DNA of 64,000 bases, from contig OY969087.1 of the NCBI GenBank assembly GCA_963697525.1, forward strand, positions 6,076,001 to 6,140,000, written 5' to 3'. Positions 15,442-25,637 of the stretch are shown here, piece after piece (position 1 is the stretch's first letter; each line of letters opens with the position of its first letter). The stretch is from Bradymonas sp963697525. Lineage in GTDB: Bacteria; Myxococcota_A; Bradymonadia; Bradymonadales; Bradymonadaceae. A program made the translations under genes and the position numbers. The notes beneath the pieces are model-generated. The model was not told the DNA's origin, did not search any database, and saw only the letters and a list, made by a program, of their open reading frames with translations.

Positions 15442-17106
15442 TCACGACTTGTTGGCAATCTTGCGAAAGCCCGGCATGAACGAACGTTTTCGGCCATGCT
15501 CGTCCGTCACGTCCTCGACGAGCCGCTCCCAGTCGTCTTCTCGCCCCAGCTCGACATACAGCTCGTGCGCACGCTCGAAGGCGTCGAGCCCCAGGTCATA
15601 ATACTTGGACTTGCCACGATCGACGTGCCGCCAGCCAAGCGCGGTGTAGACTTTGACAGCAGCCTCCGGCCACGTCGGGTCGAGCCGTTCGGCGGCGTCT
15701 TGGAGCGTCCAGCTCGAAACCTTGCGCAGGTCGTCGACGTCAGTTTCGGCAACACATCGGGCGAGCGCATCGCTCGGCGCGGTCTTCGAGACGACTGACA
15801 TCAGCGAATAGAGGTCATTGCCGAGCATCTGTGTGGCGCGCTCTTCGACCTGGGGACGCTCCTGTTCTGCGACCACCTCGCGAAGCTCATCGAGGCCATC
15901 GGCCGACGGTTGCGCCTCGAAAGCCTGCCACGCCTCGCTAATCGCGTCGTCGCCTCGCCCCAGCTTGCGCATCAGTCGCCGCCTTTCGGGCTCGACTCTG
16001 CCGGTACTTCGGTAGCGATTTTCGGTGTCGACGGCCAGCCACGCCTCACTCACGTCGAGCGCTCGCTGGCAGTCGCCCTGTTCCTCGAATGCACTCATCA
16101 GCGCAACGACATCGTCCGAATCCAGCACGCCGAGCGGCAGGCGCTCCAGCAGCAATTCGATACTGCCCTGTTGTTGGTACAGCGTGCGAAGCGCCCGGAC
16201 CCGAAACTTCTCTCGCCTGTGTTTGCCATTTGTCCGGGTGATATCCTCTTCGAGCCACCGAACCAGTGCCCCTCGCAGTGGTTCCCCTGCACTCTCGACC
16301 AGGTCGGCGAGCCAATAGGAGAGCTCGAAGGCTGACACCCAACGGTCAAACTTCTCGACCAGCGGCGCCATCTCGGACGCATTATCCACCGTGGATGATA
16401 CTGTCGAAATCCAGAGCGGAATGGCCGCCTGGGCAAGCGAGCTCACGTCGTCGGGACAAAAGTAGTCGAAGGTGACGCCCGCAAGCCCCTCCAAGATCGT
16501 CTCCGCACGCTCACGCAGTGACGCGCCAAACCCGGCGCTCGCCACCTCCTCGAGAGCGTCAACGACATCGCTCAGGGACGCGACTTCCTGCAGATACCGC
16601 TCGACGCTGTCCGGCCAGTACTGCTTGTTGTGTCCCCACGGGTCGTCGTCTCCCAGCCACGGCTCCACCTCGTCGAGGTCGATCCGCCGGAGTGCAGCGA
16701 GGCTTTGCTCGATCTGCTCATCGAGCTCGCCCAGGCGCTTGTCGACACGCTGCCGAGAAACGACCTTCCCCGCACTTTCAGACTCAACGGGTTCATCGAG
16801 GTCGTAACCCAACCAGCATCGATACGCCGCCAGGACGGCGGCGCCTTCGGTACCTGGTGCCATCCGAACAGCGTCAAAGTTCACGAGCCAGGTGTTGTCC
16901 CCTGCGTCGTTCTCTACCCTGGCACGTATGCGGCGATGGCTGGGCGTCTGTTCCAGACGCGTCAGCATCCGAGCCACTCCGGCGACCGAGACCTCAACCG
17001 GCAGCTCGACCAGCTCCCCGAAGCGTTGCAAGAAAGCCGCTTCGGCCTCACGATCGTCTCGTGCGCCGAGTGTGATGCCTCGAACAAGCTCTCTGATGTC
17101 GGTCAT
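15442..17106 (-). CDS. Large hypothetical protein with TPR-like C-terminus
   Basis: A 554-residue soluble acidic protein. I do not recognise a catalytic domain. The N-terminal 100 residues are alpha/beta, a charged helix (RVDKRLGELDEQIEQSLAALRR) follows, and from residue 300 the protein reads as helical repeats (LYQQQGSIELLLERLPLG, ALDVSEAWLAVD, GDDAISEAWQAFEAQPSADGLDELREVV), like Sel1/TPR arrays. The start at 17106 has GGAG 6 nt upstream. It lies in the segment between the two long direct repeats, divergent from a small zinc-finger-like gene, with a 12-bp inverted repeat in between. Confidence 0.75.
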   Translation of the reverse strand: MTDIRELVRGITLGARDDREAEAAFLQRFGELVELPVEVSVAGVARMLTRLEQTPSHRRIRARVENDAGDNTWLVNFDAVRMAPGTEGAAVLAAYRCWLGYDLDEPVESESAGKVVSRQRVDKRLGELDEQIEQSLAALRRIDLDEVEPWLGDDDPWGHNKQYWPDSVERYLQEVASLSDVVDALEEVASAGFGASLRERAETILEGLAGVTFDYFCPDDVSSLAQAAIPLWISTVSSTVDNASEMAPLVEKFDRWVSAFELSYWLADLVESAGEPLRGALVRWLEEDITRTNGKHRREKFRVRALRTLYQQQGSIELLLERLPLGVLDSDDVVALMSAFEEQGDCQRALDVSEAWLAVDTENRYRSTGRVEPERRRLMRKLGRGDDAISEAWQAFEAQPSADGLDELREVVAEQERPQVEERATQMLGNDLYSLMSVVSKTAPSDALARCVAETDVDDLRKVSSWTLQDAAERLDPTWPEAAVKVYTALGWRHVDRGKSKYYDLGLDAFERAHELYVELGREDDWERLVEDVTDEHGRKRSFMPGFRKIANKS

Positions 17107-17156
17107 GTTGATCTCCGCGGTGGATCCGGCTGCGTTCCTGCCCGAGCTAAAGGCTT

Positions 17157-17229
17157 TAGAAATTGTCACGCCGAGCGCCATCTCGTAAACTCTGGCTTTG
17201 GTCTTCGGAAGCCCCTATGACAATTTCTA
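17157..17229. promoter_or_regulatory. Inverted repeat between divergent genes
   Basis: TAGAAATTGTCA (17157-17168) and TGACAATTTCTA (17218-17229) are perfect 12-bp inverted copies 49 nt apart, in the gap between the genes starting at 17106 (minus) and 17272 (plus). Paired operator half-sites for a regulator of both genes, or terminal repeats of a tiny element, are the likely readings. Confidence 0.5.
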
Positions 17230-17271
17230 GAGTAGTACGAGCGGACTCGAACAGATTTCAGGAGCGATACC

Positions 17272-17679
17272 ATGGGTCACTTCTGCTGGTGCTGCGAACG
17301 CGAGCGTAGAAACGAGAAGTTCTCCGGCCGCGGCCACCGCAACCACATCTGTAAAGACTGCCAAAAGCTCCCCAAAGACGAACGCGAGATTCGGCAAGCC
17401 ATCCGAAACATCAACCGGCTATGCACCTGTGCGGGCTCCATCAGGAGAAAGCACCGCCAGGAGTTCGACAAATATCTCGAGCATCCCGAAGAACGCGTTC
17501 GCCAATACGCCCAACAGGTCCAGGAGCGCGACCAAGCGGAGCGTGAGCTATGGCGGCGCATTCGCGAGCAAGAAGAGGCCGAATTCGAAAAGTGGGCTGC
17601 CGATTTCGACCCAGACCCCGCAGAAGAAAGCGAACGGGCATCTTCGTGGACTGCGCTGGATGATGAGATTCCATTCTGA
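17272..17679 (+). CDS. Small zinc-finger-like protein
   Basis: A 135-residue protein. The N-terminus has CWCCERERRNEKFSGRGH followed by NHICKDCQKL, two Cys-rich clusters spaced like a treble-clef or HNH-like zinc finger; another CTC lies at about residue 52. The second half is a charged coiled-coil (RQYAQQVQERDQAERELWRR) with an acidic tail. GGAG 9 nt before ATG 17272 supports the start. It could be a DNA- or RNA-binding accessory protein; no catalytic residues are evident. Confidence 0.65.
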   Translation: MGHFCWCCERERRNEKFSGRGHRNHICKDCQKLPKDEREIRQAIRNINRLCTCAGSIRRKHRQEFDKYLEHPEERVRQYAQQVQERDQAERELWRRIREQEEAEFEKWAADFDPDPAEESERASSWTALDDEIPF

Positions 17680-17752
17680 GAACCACGACTGGCAGGTGCT
17701 GATGATGCGCCACCAGGCCGACACAAGTGGAGCCTACCTGAGGTCCGGCCGC

Positions 17753-17919
17753 CTCGGCGGGCGGGACTGCGGCTGCGGTTGCGGGGCGGGACTGCGTGAT
17801 TGCTGTGGCCCCCTCCGCCTCGCGCCAAACCGCGCGCGAGGCACCTCCCCGCGAGCGGTGGAGGAGCATCCTCGCCGGTGCCGTAGCTTTTGTGGTTCGA
17901 GAAATAAAAAAGGACCCGG
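17753..17919 (+). repeat. Long direct repeat, copy B
   Basis: The second copy of the repeat at 14184-14356, running into the terminator of ssrA. The shared core includes the palindrome CCTCGCGC/GCGCGAGG and CCTCC/GGAGG arms. Here it sits beside the intact ssrA end, so this copy is probably ancestral. Confidence 0.8.
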
Positions 17920-17950
17920 GAGTGACGAAAAAATCGTCACTCCCGGGTCC
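17905..17950 (-). terminator. Intrinsic terminator of ssrA
   Basis: On the minus strand a perfect 16-bp stem (GGACCCGGGAGTGACG with its complement) with a T-rich loop is followed by TTTTTTATTTC. It starts 5 nt after the 3' end of tmRNA. Confidence 0.9.
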
Positions 17951-17954
17951 ACAA

Positions 17955-18342
17955 TGGAGGCGGCGGGAATCGAACCCGCGTCCGCGGAAGATCCACTGAA
18001 CGCCACTACGTGCGTAGTCCGTGATTGGGGTTTAACCTCCCCTGGTCACTGTCCACGGACAGGCCATGACTGGAGAGGGAGCTTCGGAATGTCGCCTCAG
18101 GTCGAAGATCGAAGCCCCTGAGGCCAAGCCTACTTGTTGTCGTCCCTCAAGCCCCGCAGGCGAGGTGCGAGAGTGGACGGGCGGGGGTTACCCGCGTCTA
18201 TTCACGACAGTCTGCTTACGCAGCCATCGCATACTGGTTTGTTTGGTTGCCAGTTGTAAAATGCTAACAGTTAGACGTGGTCATTAGCACCCACGGCACG
18301 CAACGTTCGCTTCAGCATCCACGTCGAAGCCAGGGCGCCCCC
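17955..18342 (-). ncRNA. ssrA: Transfer-messenger RNA
   Basis: The 5' end GGGGGCG pairs with CGCCTCC at the 3' end to form the tRNA-like acceptor stem. TGGCTTCGACGTGG near the 5' end and GCGGGTTCGATTCCCGC (T-arm) near the 3' end are hallmarks of tmRNA. The tag reading frame ends YAMAA-stop; read back from the stop it gives GNQTNQYAMAA. CCA is not encoded. The length of 388 nt is normal. It rescues stalled ribosomes together with SmpB, whose gene is the next one upstream. Confidence 0.93.
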
Positions 18343-18620
18343 GTAAGGGAACAGCTGGACTGAGTGGAGCGTCACTCGGTTGAGTGTGTTTGGCTCAGTC
18401 GGTTGTCAAAGAGCGGGTGACGAGTTTGCAAGCCGCTCGTCGGGACATGGTTAAGATGCCGAATCGACGAGAGGGTTTCAAATTCGTTGCCGGACGCAGG
18501 AACCTAAGGGCAAGCGGGCCGTATGTCAAATAGTAAACCCGTCACGCGTTAGGGAAAACACATAACGGGTCGATGATCTTCCCTCATAGGGATGCAGGCT
18601 GGCGGCCTGCGCTCCGAGCG

Positions 18621-19100
18621 CTAGTGGTCGCCGCGGCGGTCGTGTTGGCGGGCGTGCTCGCGGGCCATCTCGCGGGTGTGCTGCTGGCGTTTGAGCTCCT
18701 GGCGCTTGTCGAATAGCTTCTTGCCGCGGCACAGGCCGAGCTCGACCTTGACGTTGGCGTCCTTGAAGTACAGCGACAGGGGGATGAGGGTGTAGCCGGC
18801 GGTGTTGACCTTGTGCTCCAGGCGGTTGAGCTCGCGGCGGTGCATCAGCAGCTTGCGCTCGCGCTCGGGCTCGTGGTTCTCGTGGGTCGCCTGGGGGTAT
18901 TTGGGGATGTGAGCGTTGACCAGGTACAGCTCGTGGTCCTCGAAACGCGCGTAGGCGTCCTTGAGCTGTACCTTGCCGTCGCGCAGGCTTTTGACCTCAC
19001 TGCCCAACAGCTTGACACCCGCCTCGTACTCCTCGTCCACGTAGTAGTTGTGGCGGGCCTTGCGGTTGCGGGTGATCATTTTGACGTTGTCGTCAGCCAT
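18621..19100 (-). CDS. smpB: SsrA-binding protein SmpB
   Basis: A 159-residue SmpB. It has RNRKARHNYYVDEEYEAGV and LLGSEVKSLRDGKVQLKDAYA, conserved in all SmpB, then the LLMHRRELNRL motif and the basic C-terminal tail (GKKLFDKRQELKRQQHTREM) that enters the mRNA channel. SmpB binds tmRNA and brings it to stalled ribosomes. Adjacency to ssrA on the same strand supports the call. The tail is extended by His/Arg-rich residues. Confidence 0.97.
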   Translation of the reverse strand: MADDNVKMITRNRKARHNYYVDEEYEAGVKLLGSEVKSLRDGKVQLKDAYARFEDHELYLVNAHIPKYPQATHENHEPERERKLLMHRRELNRLEHKVNTAGYTLIPLSLYFKDANVKVELGLCRGKKLFDKRQELKRQQHTREMAREHARQHDRRGDH

Positions 19101-19179
19101 TGCGTTGGTTCGTTTCGCGCAAATTCGTTGATAGTCGAACCGCCCTTGCCCTGTTGCACCCGAGTCGACAGTCGCGGCT

Positions 19180-19317
19180 GTTCTTGGTTCTTGGTTCTTG
19201 GCCTCTGCCGTCCGCGGGCATCAGGCCGATTCACGTGCAGCGTTTTACGCGCGGCATGCAGGCCCCAATGGCCCTGTCGCGGCGGCTGGCACGAACCAAA
19301 AACCAAGAACCAAGAAC
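19180..19317. repeat. Inverted GTTCTTGG repeat
   Basis: Three units of TTCTTGG (19180-19201) face an inverted copy ending CCAAGAACCAAGAAC (19296-19317), with 21 of 22 bases complementary, around a 94-nt GC-rich centre. It fills most of the gap between smpB and the next minus-strand gene. No coding seen. Confidence 0.65.
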
Positions 19318-19379
19318 ACGACGTAATGCAAAGGCTTTCCGAGACGCCCGTCAGACACGGCGGGCGCCGACCGTACGTT

Positions 19380-19853
19380 TCAGCGTTTCGACGCCTGGTT
19401 GCACACCAGCTTGATGAGCTCGCCGTCCTCGAACAACACCTCCACCTTGGTCGGCGAGATGAGCTCCAGGACGAAGCCCACGCCGAATTTGGGGTGGTCG
19501 ACGGTGTCGTTTTCGGTCAGCTCGACGTCCAACGAATACGGCTTGGCCGCATCCAGGTTGGTCTCCTCTTTGAGCTTGTCGTAGGCCTTGACCGCGGACT
19601 CGGGCGACTCGAAATACGTCGAGTCGATGATGCCCTCGACCAGCTTGCGGTTCTTCTTGCGCTGGGCGGCGCTGACCCGCTTGGGGTTGGCCTTGACGGC
19701 GTCCTCGGGGGCCTTCTCCAACAGCTCGTCGTCGATGGTGCTGGGCTGGAAATCGTCGTCGTCGCCGTAGTCTTCGGGCTCGACGTCCAGATCCACATCG
19801 TCGTCGCTCAATTCCAGTTCTTCGTCTTCGAATTCTTCTTCGTCTTCGGACAT
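19380..19853 (-). CDS. Acidic protein with a Tudor-like C-terminal domain
   Basis: A 157-residue protein. The first 60 residues are almost only Asp, Glu, Ser and Leu (SEDEEEFEDEELELSDDD). The last 45 (VDHPKFGVGFVLELISPTKV, EVLFEDGELIKLV) resemble the small Tudor/CarD-like beta-barrel found at the end of UvrD/PcrA helicases, which contacts RNA polymerase. It may be a transcription-associated factor; this is inference. The start at 19853 is preferred over an upstream frame with Arg-rich non-coding character. Confidence 0.65.
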   Translation of the reverse strand: MSEDEEEFEDEELELSDDDVDLDVEPEDYGDDDDFQPSTIDDELLEKAPEDAVKANPKRVSAAQRKKNRKLVEGIIDSTYFESPESAVKAYDKLKEETNLDAAKPYSLDVELTENDTVDHPKFGVGFVLELISPTKVEVLFEDGELIKLVCNQASKR

Positions 19854-20042
19854 GACGGCTCGTCCCTCCTCAAGCAATACTCGTGCGAAAATCGCACCTC
19901 GATCAATCGACGCGACTCTTATGAACTGCCCCAAGGGCAGTGTCAAGCGCCGAAGCGGGCCATGGAACGAACGAGGGATGCGCACGGTCGATGCGCATCC
20001 CTCATCTTAGACACAGCGCCGGGGCGGAGTATGCCCGCGGGC

Positions 20043-21182
20043 TTATTTTTTGTCGCCGGCCTGCTTGGCCTTGGCCTCGGCTTTGGCGCCGTCGGCGCCC
20101 TTTTTGGCCTTGGCTTCTTTGGCCTTTTTGGCTTGCTGTTTGATCTCGTAGCCCATCTTGAGCACGGCGTCGAGGGGCATGCTCGCGTCGATGGTCAGCT
20201 CGTGGCGGCTGGCGTCGACCTTGACGATCTTGAAGCCCTTGGGCGCCTGGACCTTGGAGAAGTCGGCCTTCTTGGACACGCCGGTGGCCTCGGAGACGGT
20301 GTCGACCAGGGCGGGGGCGAGCTTGTGAGCGAGGGCGTATTGCTGGATGAACGGCTGCTGCTTTTTGTTGCGCGCGTCCAGGCGAATGCGCTTGCCCTTC
20401 TTCTCTTTGATGTAGTCCTCGACCTCGCTGACGTTTTGCTTGAAGCTAAACAAAATCGTCTTGTGCTCGGCGTCGTAGCGGTCTTCCTTGGCCAGCTTGG
20501 CCTTGGCCTTGGTCTCGAAGTACTTGGTCATCTGCTCTTTGTTGGCCTCGTAGCGCAGGTTGGTGGAGCGCTCCTTGGCGTTTTTGCGCTTCGAGGGAAG
20601 CGTGCGCAGCTTCAAGATCTTGGCGTAGGTGTTGGCCGCCTCGAGCTTCTTGCCCTGCTCGACGAGTTTCTTGGCCCGGTTTTCGTAGAAGCTGACCAGC
20701 ATCGAGTTCAGCCGCGGCTTTTTGGGGTCGAGGGCCAGGCCCTTCTTGACGACCTCCTCGAATTTGTCGGGGCTGTCGTTCTGGTCGATGGAGCCGGCCC
20801 ACGCCTGGTACAGGCCGGTGAGGTCGTCCTCGAGGCGCTGCTTCTCACCCTGCTGCTTGGTGGACAGCTTGGCGTCTTTTTTGCCGAAGCCCTGGGCGTC
20901 CCACAGGCCTTTGAGCTGCTCTTCGGCCTTGGCGTAGTTTTTGCGCAGTTGATCGACGCGCCCCATCAGTCGCTTGGCCTCGAAGTTGTCGGGCTCGGCC
21001 TTGAGCACCGCCTTGAGGTGGGTCTCGGCCTCGTCGGGCTTCTGGCTGAGCACGGCGCCCTTCGCCTCCCGCAGGTGATCTTTGGGGGTCTGCTTACAGG
21101 CCACGCCGGTGGTGGCGAGCAGGCCGACGACCAGGGCGGCCGCCAACATCCGTAGCATGCGCGATTGCGAGCGAAGTTTCAT
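20043..21182 (-). CDS. TPR-containing lipoprotein
   Basis: A 379-residue protein with an N-terminal signal and a lipobox-like Cys (LLATTGVAC-KQ). A TPR-like pair (LREAKGAVLSQKPDEAETHL, KAVLKAEPDNFEAKRLMG) follows, and residues 130-270 are Lys-rich helices. The C-terminal tail is a low-complexity Lys/Ala repeat. The -3 residue of the lipobox is Gly, which is unusual, so simple secretion is possible. It probably sits in the periplasm or cell envelope. Start ATG 21182 with AGAGGAT upstream. It is divergent from ffh. Confidence 0.75.
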   Translation of the reverse strand: MKLRSQSRMLRMLAAALVVGLLATTGVACKQTPKDHLREAKGAVLSQKPDEAETHLKAVLKAEPDNFEAKRLMGRVDQLRKNYAKAEEQLKGLWDAQGFGKKDAKLSTKQQGEKQRLEDDLTGLYQAWAGSIDQNDSPDKFEEVVKKGLALDPKKPRLNSMLVSFYENRAKKLVEQGKKLEAANTYAKILKLRTLPSKRKNAKERSTNLRYEANKEQMTKYFETKAKAKLAKEDRYDAEHKTILFSFKQNVSEVEDYIKEKKGKRIRLDARNKKQQPFIQQYALAHKLAPALVDTVSEATGVSKKADFSKVQAPKGFKIVKVDASRHELTIDASMPLDAVLKMGYEIKQQAKKAKEAKAKKGADGAKAEAKAKQAGDKK

Positions 21183-21251
21183 AATCCTCTCCGAAAAAAA
21201 TGGCTTCGAGATGACGGTTTGACTCGGCCACCATAGCACAAATTGGCCTGG

Positions 21252-21280
21252 TTGACAGCGCACACCACAGTGGCTAGGTT
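21252..21280 (+). promoter_or_regulatory. Candidate promoter for ffh
   Basis: TTGACA (21252-21257), a 17-bp spacer and TAGGTT (21275-21280). It lies in the 347-bp gap between the divergent lipoprotein and ffh genes, about 245 nt before the ffh start, so a long leader would follow. The rest of the gap shows no clear feature. Confidence 0.4.
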
Positions 21281-21529
21281 GCAGCCAGCCTGACGGAATC
21301 GCCGCGTGTGCCCGCTCAGTCGCTCCAAGCGGCTGCCAGGGTCCACACACGTCGACCGCACCTCCCGCTGCCCGCGAAAACGGCCGGCAGTCGCCCTCCC
21401 AACCACTGTCGACCCCGGGTCGGGGAGCGCCTCGACCGGAACAACGGGCAGTGTCCGAACGTTGGTCACGTGCGTCAAGGCGCACACATTTCGGCAACCA
21501 GGTTTCCTAGAGCACACAAGGGATGCGCA

Positions 21530-23173
<1,644 letters not shown>

Positions 23174-23176
23174 GTC

Positions 23177-23923
23177 GTGGACCTCACCCAATCCAGTCGT
23201 ACCTGCTGTCACCACGACGGTGCACCGGCCGTGGCCGTGTGCACCGAGTGTGGCGGCGATATCTGCGCGGCCTGCCACGGCAGCGACCTGCGCGGCTATT
23301 GCATCTGCGCGGCCTGCCGCGAGAAGTACGCCCCGCCGACCACCCCCTGGGAGGACCCGCGCGTGGAGTACTCGCCGCGGGCGCTGGGGCGCACGTTATT
23401 GGACGTGATCACCTCGCCGCGCACCTTCTTTGGGAAGGTGCGCTTTTCGGGGTCGGTCGCCCCGGCGGTCGCCTTCGGGCTGATCTGCATGTGCCTGGGG
23501 CTTCTGTTCAGCACCACCTGGCAGCTACTATTCCTCGACCAGGTCACCAAGAACCTGGCCGACCTCGCCAGCCAGGCGGGCGTGTCCGTGCATATGCTCA
23601 AGATCGCCGCGTTCGTGGCTATCCCGCTGCGCGCGGTGCTCGACTTCCTCATCCACGCCACCATCTTCCACCTGGGCGTCAAGCTCGCCGGCGGCCGCTC
23701 GACCTTCTCCCTGAGCTCGCGCATCGTCGGCTACGCCTCGGCGGCCTACGTCTTTTTGATCGTCCCGCCCATCGGCGACTTCGTGCTCGGCCATTTTCTG
23801 GCGATCATCTGGCTGTTCAACATCGAGATGGGCGCCCTGCGCGTGTACTTCCGCCTGGGCATCTGGAAGTCGATGTTCGTGGTCATGGCCACCCTTCTTC
23901 TCATCCTGCCGGTAGCCTTCTGA
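23177..23923 (+). CDS. Yip1-like membrane protein with zinc-binding N-terminus
   Basis: A 248-residue protein. Residues 9-47 hold a Cys/His set (CCHHDGAPAVAVCTECGGDI, CAACHGS, CICAACREKY) like a B-box zinc finger. From residue 90 there are about five hydrophobic segments in a Yip1/YIF1 arrangement. Such fusions are common in deltaproteobacteria and have no known role. The GTG at 23177 starts 3 nt after the ffh stop, so it is likely co-transcribed with ffh and may assist membrane protein handling. Confidence 0.8.
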   Translation: MDLTQSSRTCCHHDGAPAVAVCTECGGDICAACHGSDLRGYCICAACREKYAPPTTPWEDPRVEYSPRALGRTLLDVITSPRTFFGKVRFSGSVAPAVAFGLICMCLGLLFSTTWQLLFLDQVTKNLADLASQAGVSVHMLKIAAFVAIPLRAVLDFLIHATIFHLGVKLAGGRSTFSLSSRIVGYASAAYVFLIVPPIGDFVLGHFLAIIWLFNIEMGALRVYFRLGIWKSMFVVMATLLLILPVAF

Positions 23924-23929
23924 GTTCGG

Positions 23930-23987
23930 TCACGGAGATCTTTCGGCTTTCGCCAGTGGTCGAACCAGCGCCGAAAGATCTCCGTGA
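23930..23987. terminator. Bidirectional hairpin between convergent genes
   Basis: An 18-bp perfect inverted repeat (TCACGGAGATCTTTCGGC and its complement) around a 22-nt loop. It sits between the stops of two convergent genes. There is no T-run, so Rho-independent termination is not certain. Confidence 0.6.
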
Positions 23988-23993
23988 GCACGC

Positions 23994-25586
23994 TCAGTTG
24001 GCCGGACCATCCATCTGGTAGGTGATCTTGCACCCGTAGAAGCGCATGTCCTCGGGAGTCGTCGACAGGCGCGTGCTCCAATGGACGGCCACCCAATACT
24101 GGTAGTCGCCATCGATGGCGCCGCCACCAATATTGCCGAGCGTATAGGAGTGCAGCGTCGGGCTCGGTGAGTACGTCGACGTCGACGCATTGCCGGAGGC
24201 GAGTCGTTCGTCGTTGGCTATGATCGCCCCATCGACGAGGCGCTGGCGCTTGAACGACACGTAGTACCACGAGAAATAGTTATAGTAGGCTGGACTGGTG
24301 ATGTCGGTCACGTTGTCGTAGTCGTAACACGACAGCGACTGCGGCATCGCGCCCTCCGGCAAGTCCACCGGCGCGCTCAGCCACAGATCGGCACCGTCGC
24401 CGTTGGGATCGTCGGAGATCCAACCATAGGCATGCGAGATGCTGACATTCCAGGGATCGTCCTCGTTGGGATCGACCACGTGGAACTTGTAGATCGGGAT
24501 GCTCTTGGTGACGGTCTTGGGGGACGCGTACTTGTAGCTGCCTGCGGTGACGGTGCCGGTGTTGCCGGAGAAGTCGAGCTTCGAGGCGCTGATGCCCGCG
24601 TTGGTGGCGACCATGCTGTTGTCGATGCCGCCCGGCTTGACCGAAAACGTTCCTGCCGGGCTAAGCTGCAACCCCGCTCCCGGGTAGTAGAGCGTGTCGT
24701 TGTCCTTGTCGCCGGCGCACTGCCACGCGCCTCCAATCCATTTGAGCACCTCGCCGCCGCTGCACGTGCTGGTCAGTCCGATGGCGTTGTTCGCGTCGAT
24801 CGTCACTGGGCCACTGCCAGTGTAGGTCGTGTCGGTGTCCTTGTCCGACGCGCAATTCCACGCGCTTCCGTCCCACTTGAGCACCTCTCCGCTGCTGCAC
24901 GTGCTCATCAGGCCGATGTTGTTGTTGGCGTCGATGGTGACCGCGCCGCTGGCCGTATAGGTCGTGTCGGAGTTTTCGTCGGCGGCGCAGTTCCAGGCGC
25001 TTCCGTCCCACTTGAGCACCTCGCCGGTCGAGCACGAGCTCATCAGACCGATGCCGTTATTCGAGTCGATGACGACCGCGCCGCTGCCGGTGTAGGTGGT
25101 GTCGTCGTCGCCGTCGGCGAGGTCCGCGGGCACGTTTTGGATCGACGACCAGTCGGGAGCGTAGTCCGACGGGGCGAAGTCGGCGGCGCTCTTTCCCTCG
25201 AGGCTGGCGGCGTTGCCGGCCACCGCCGCGTAGGGCACCGTCGACATCTTGATCCGCGGGCTCATCTCGGCGCCGCCGTCGACGGCCAGGCCCAGGTAGA
25301 TGTCGGTGTTGTCCTTGAAGATGCTCATATCCGGCGTCAGATACGCCGTAAACGCACCCGCGTCGGCGCTGATGGTCTGCTCTTCGGAGTACAGCTCGGT
25401 GCCGCTGGTCTCGGCGTCGTAGATGGCGAATTTGACCGTCACGTCCCCGTCGACGGGCACGCCGGAGTCGTCGGTCAGAAAGCCCTGCACGGGCACCTCG
25501 GCGGGCACCTGCTGTGCCGACGCCACCGCCGGAGCGGCCACGATCAATGCAATTACCAAAGCCAACCAATACTTATAACTCATCAT
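23994..25586 (-). CDS. Exported repeat protein, intact copy
   Basis: A 530-residue secreted protein. It has a signal peptide (YKYWLALVIALIVAAPAVASA), a domain of about 100 residues beginning VPVQGFLTDDSGVPVDGDVT, and then three imperfect repeats of about 45 residues, each with CS-GEVLKWDGSAWNCA and TYTGSGAVTIDANNNIGL. The C-terminal 200 residues are a beta-rich domain ending CKITYQMDGPAN. The repeats resemble those of bacterial and phage tail-fibre or adhesin proteins. The start at 25586 follows GGGGAAC, which is conserved in the paralogue at 27.6 kb. It pairs with the lipoprotein gene just upstream; the same two-gene unit is repeated next door. Confidence 0.8.
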   Translation of the reverse strand: MMSYKYWLALVIALIVAAPAVASAQQVPAEVPVQGFLTDDSGVPVDGDVTVKFAIYDAETSGTELYSEEQTISADAGAFTAYLTPDMSIFKDNTDIYLGLAVDGGAEMSPRIKMSTVPYAAVAGNAASLEGKSAADFAPSDYAPDWSSIQNVPADLADGDDDTTYTGSGAVVIDSNNGIGLMSSCSTGEVLKWDGSAWNCAADENSDTTYTASGAVTIDANNNIGLMSTCSSGEVLKWDGSAWNCASDKDTDTTYTGSGPVTIDANNAIGLTSTCSGGEVLKWIGGAWQCAGDKDNDTLYYPGAGLQLSPAGTFSVKPGGIDNSMVATNAGISASKLDFSGNTGTVTAGSYKYASPKTVTKSIPIYKFHVVDPNEDDPWNVSISHAYGWISDDPNGDGADLWLSAPVDLPEGAMPQSLSCYDYDNVTDITSPAYYNYFSWYYVSFKRQRLVDGAIIANDERLASGNASTSTYSPSPTLHSYTLGNIGGGAIDGDYQYWVAVHWSTRLSTTPEDMRFYGCKITYQMDGPAN

Positions 25587-25637
25587 GTTCCCCATATTTT
25601 TAAATTACTTAGAAGAAGTTCATTGGCCTGTCGGCGC

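Noticed and set aside
18813..21155. Very long Leu/Val-rich open frame antisense to smpB and the TPR lipoprotein
   Set aside because: It mirrors real genes with conserved motifs on the other strand. Long antisense frames are expected at this GC content.
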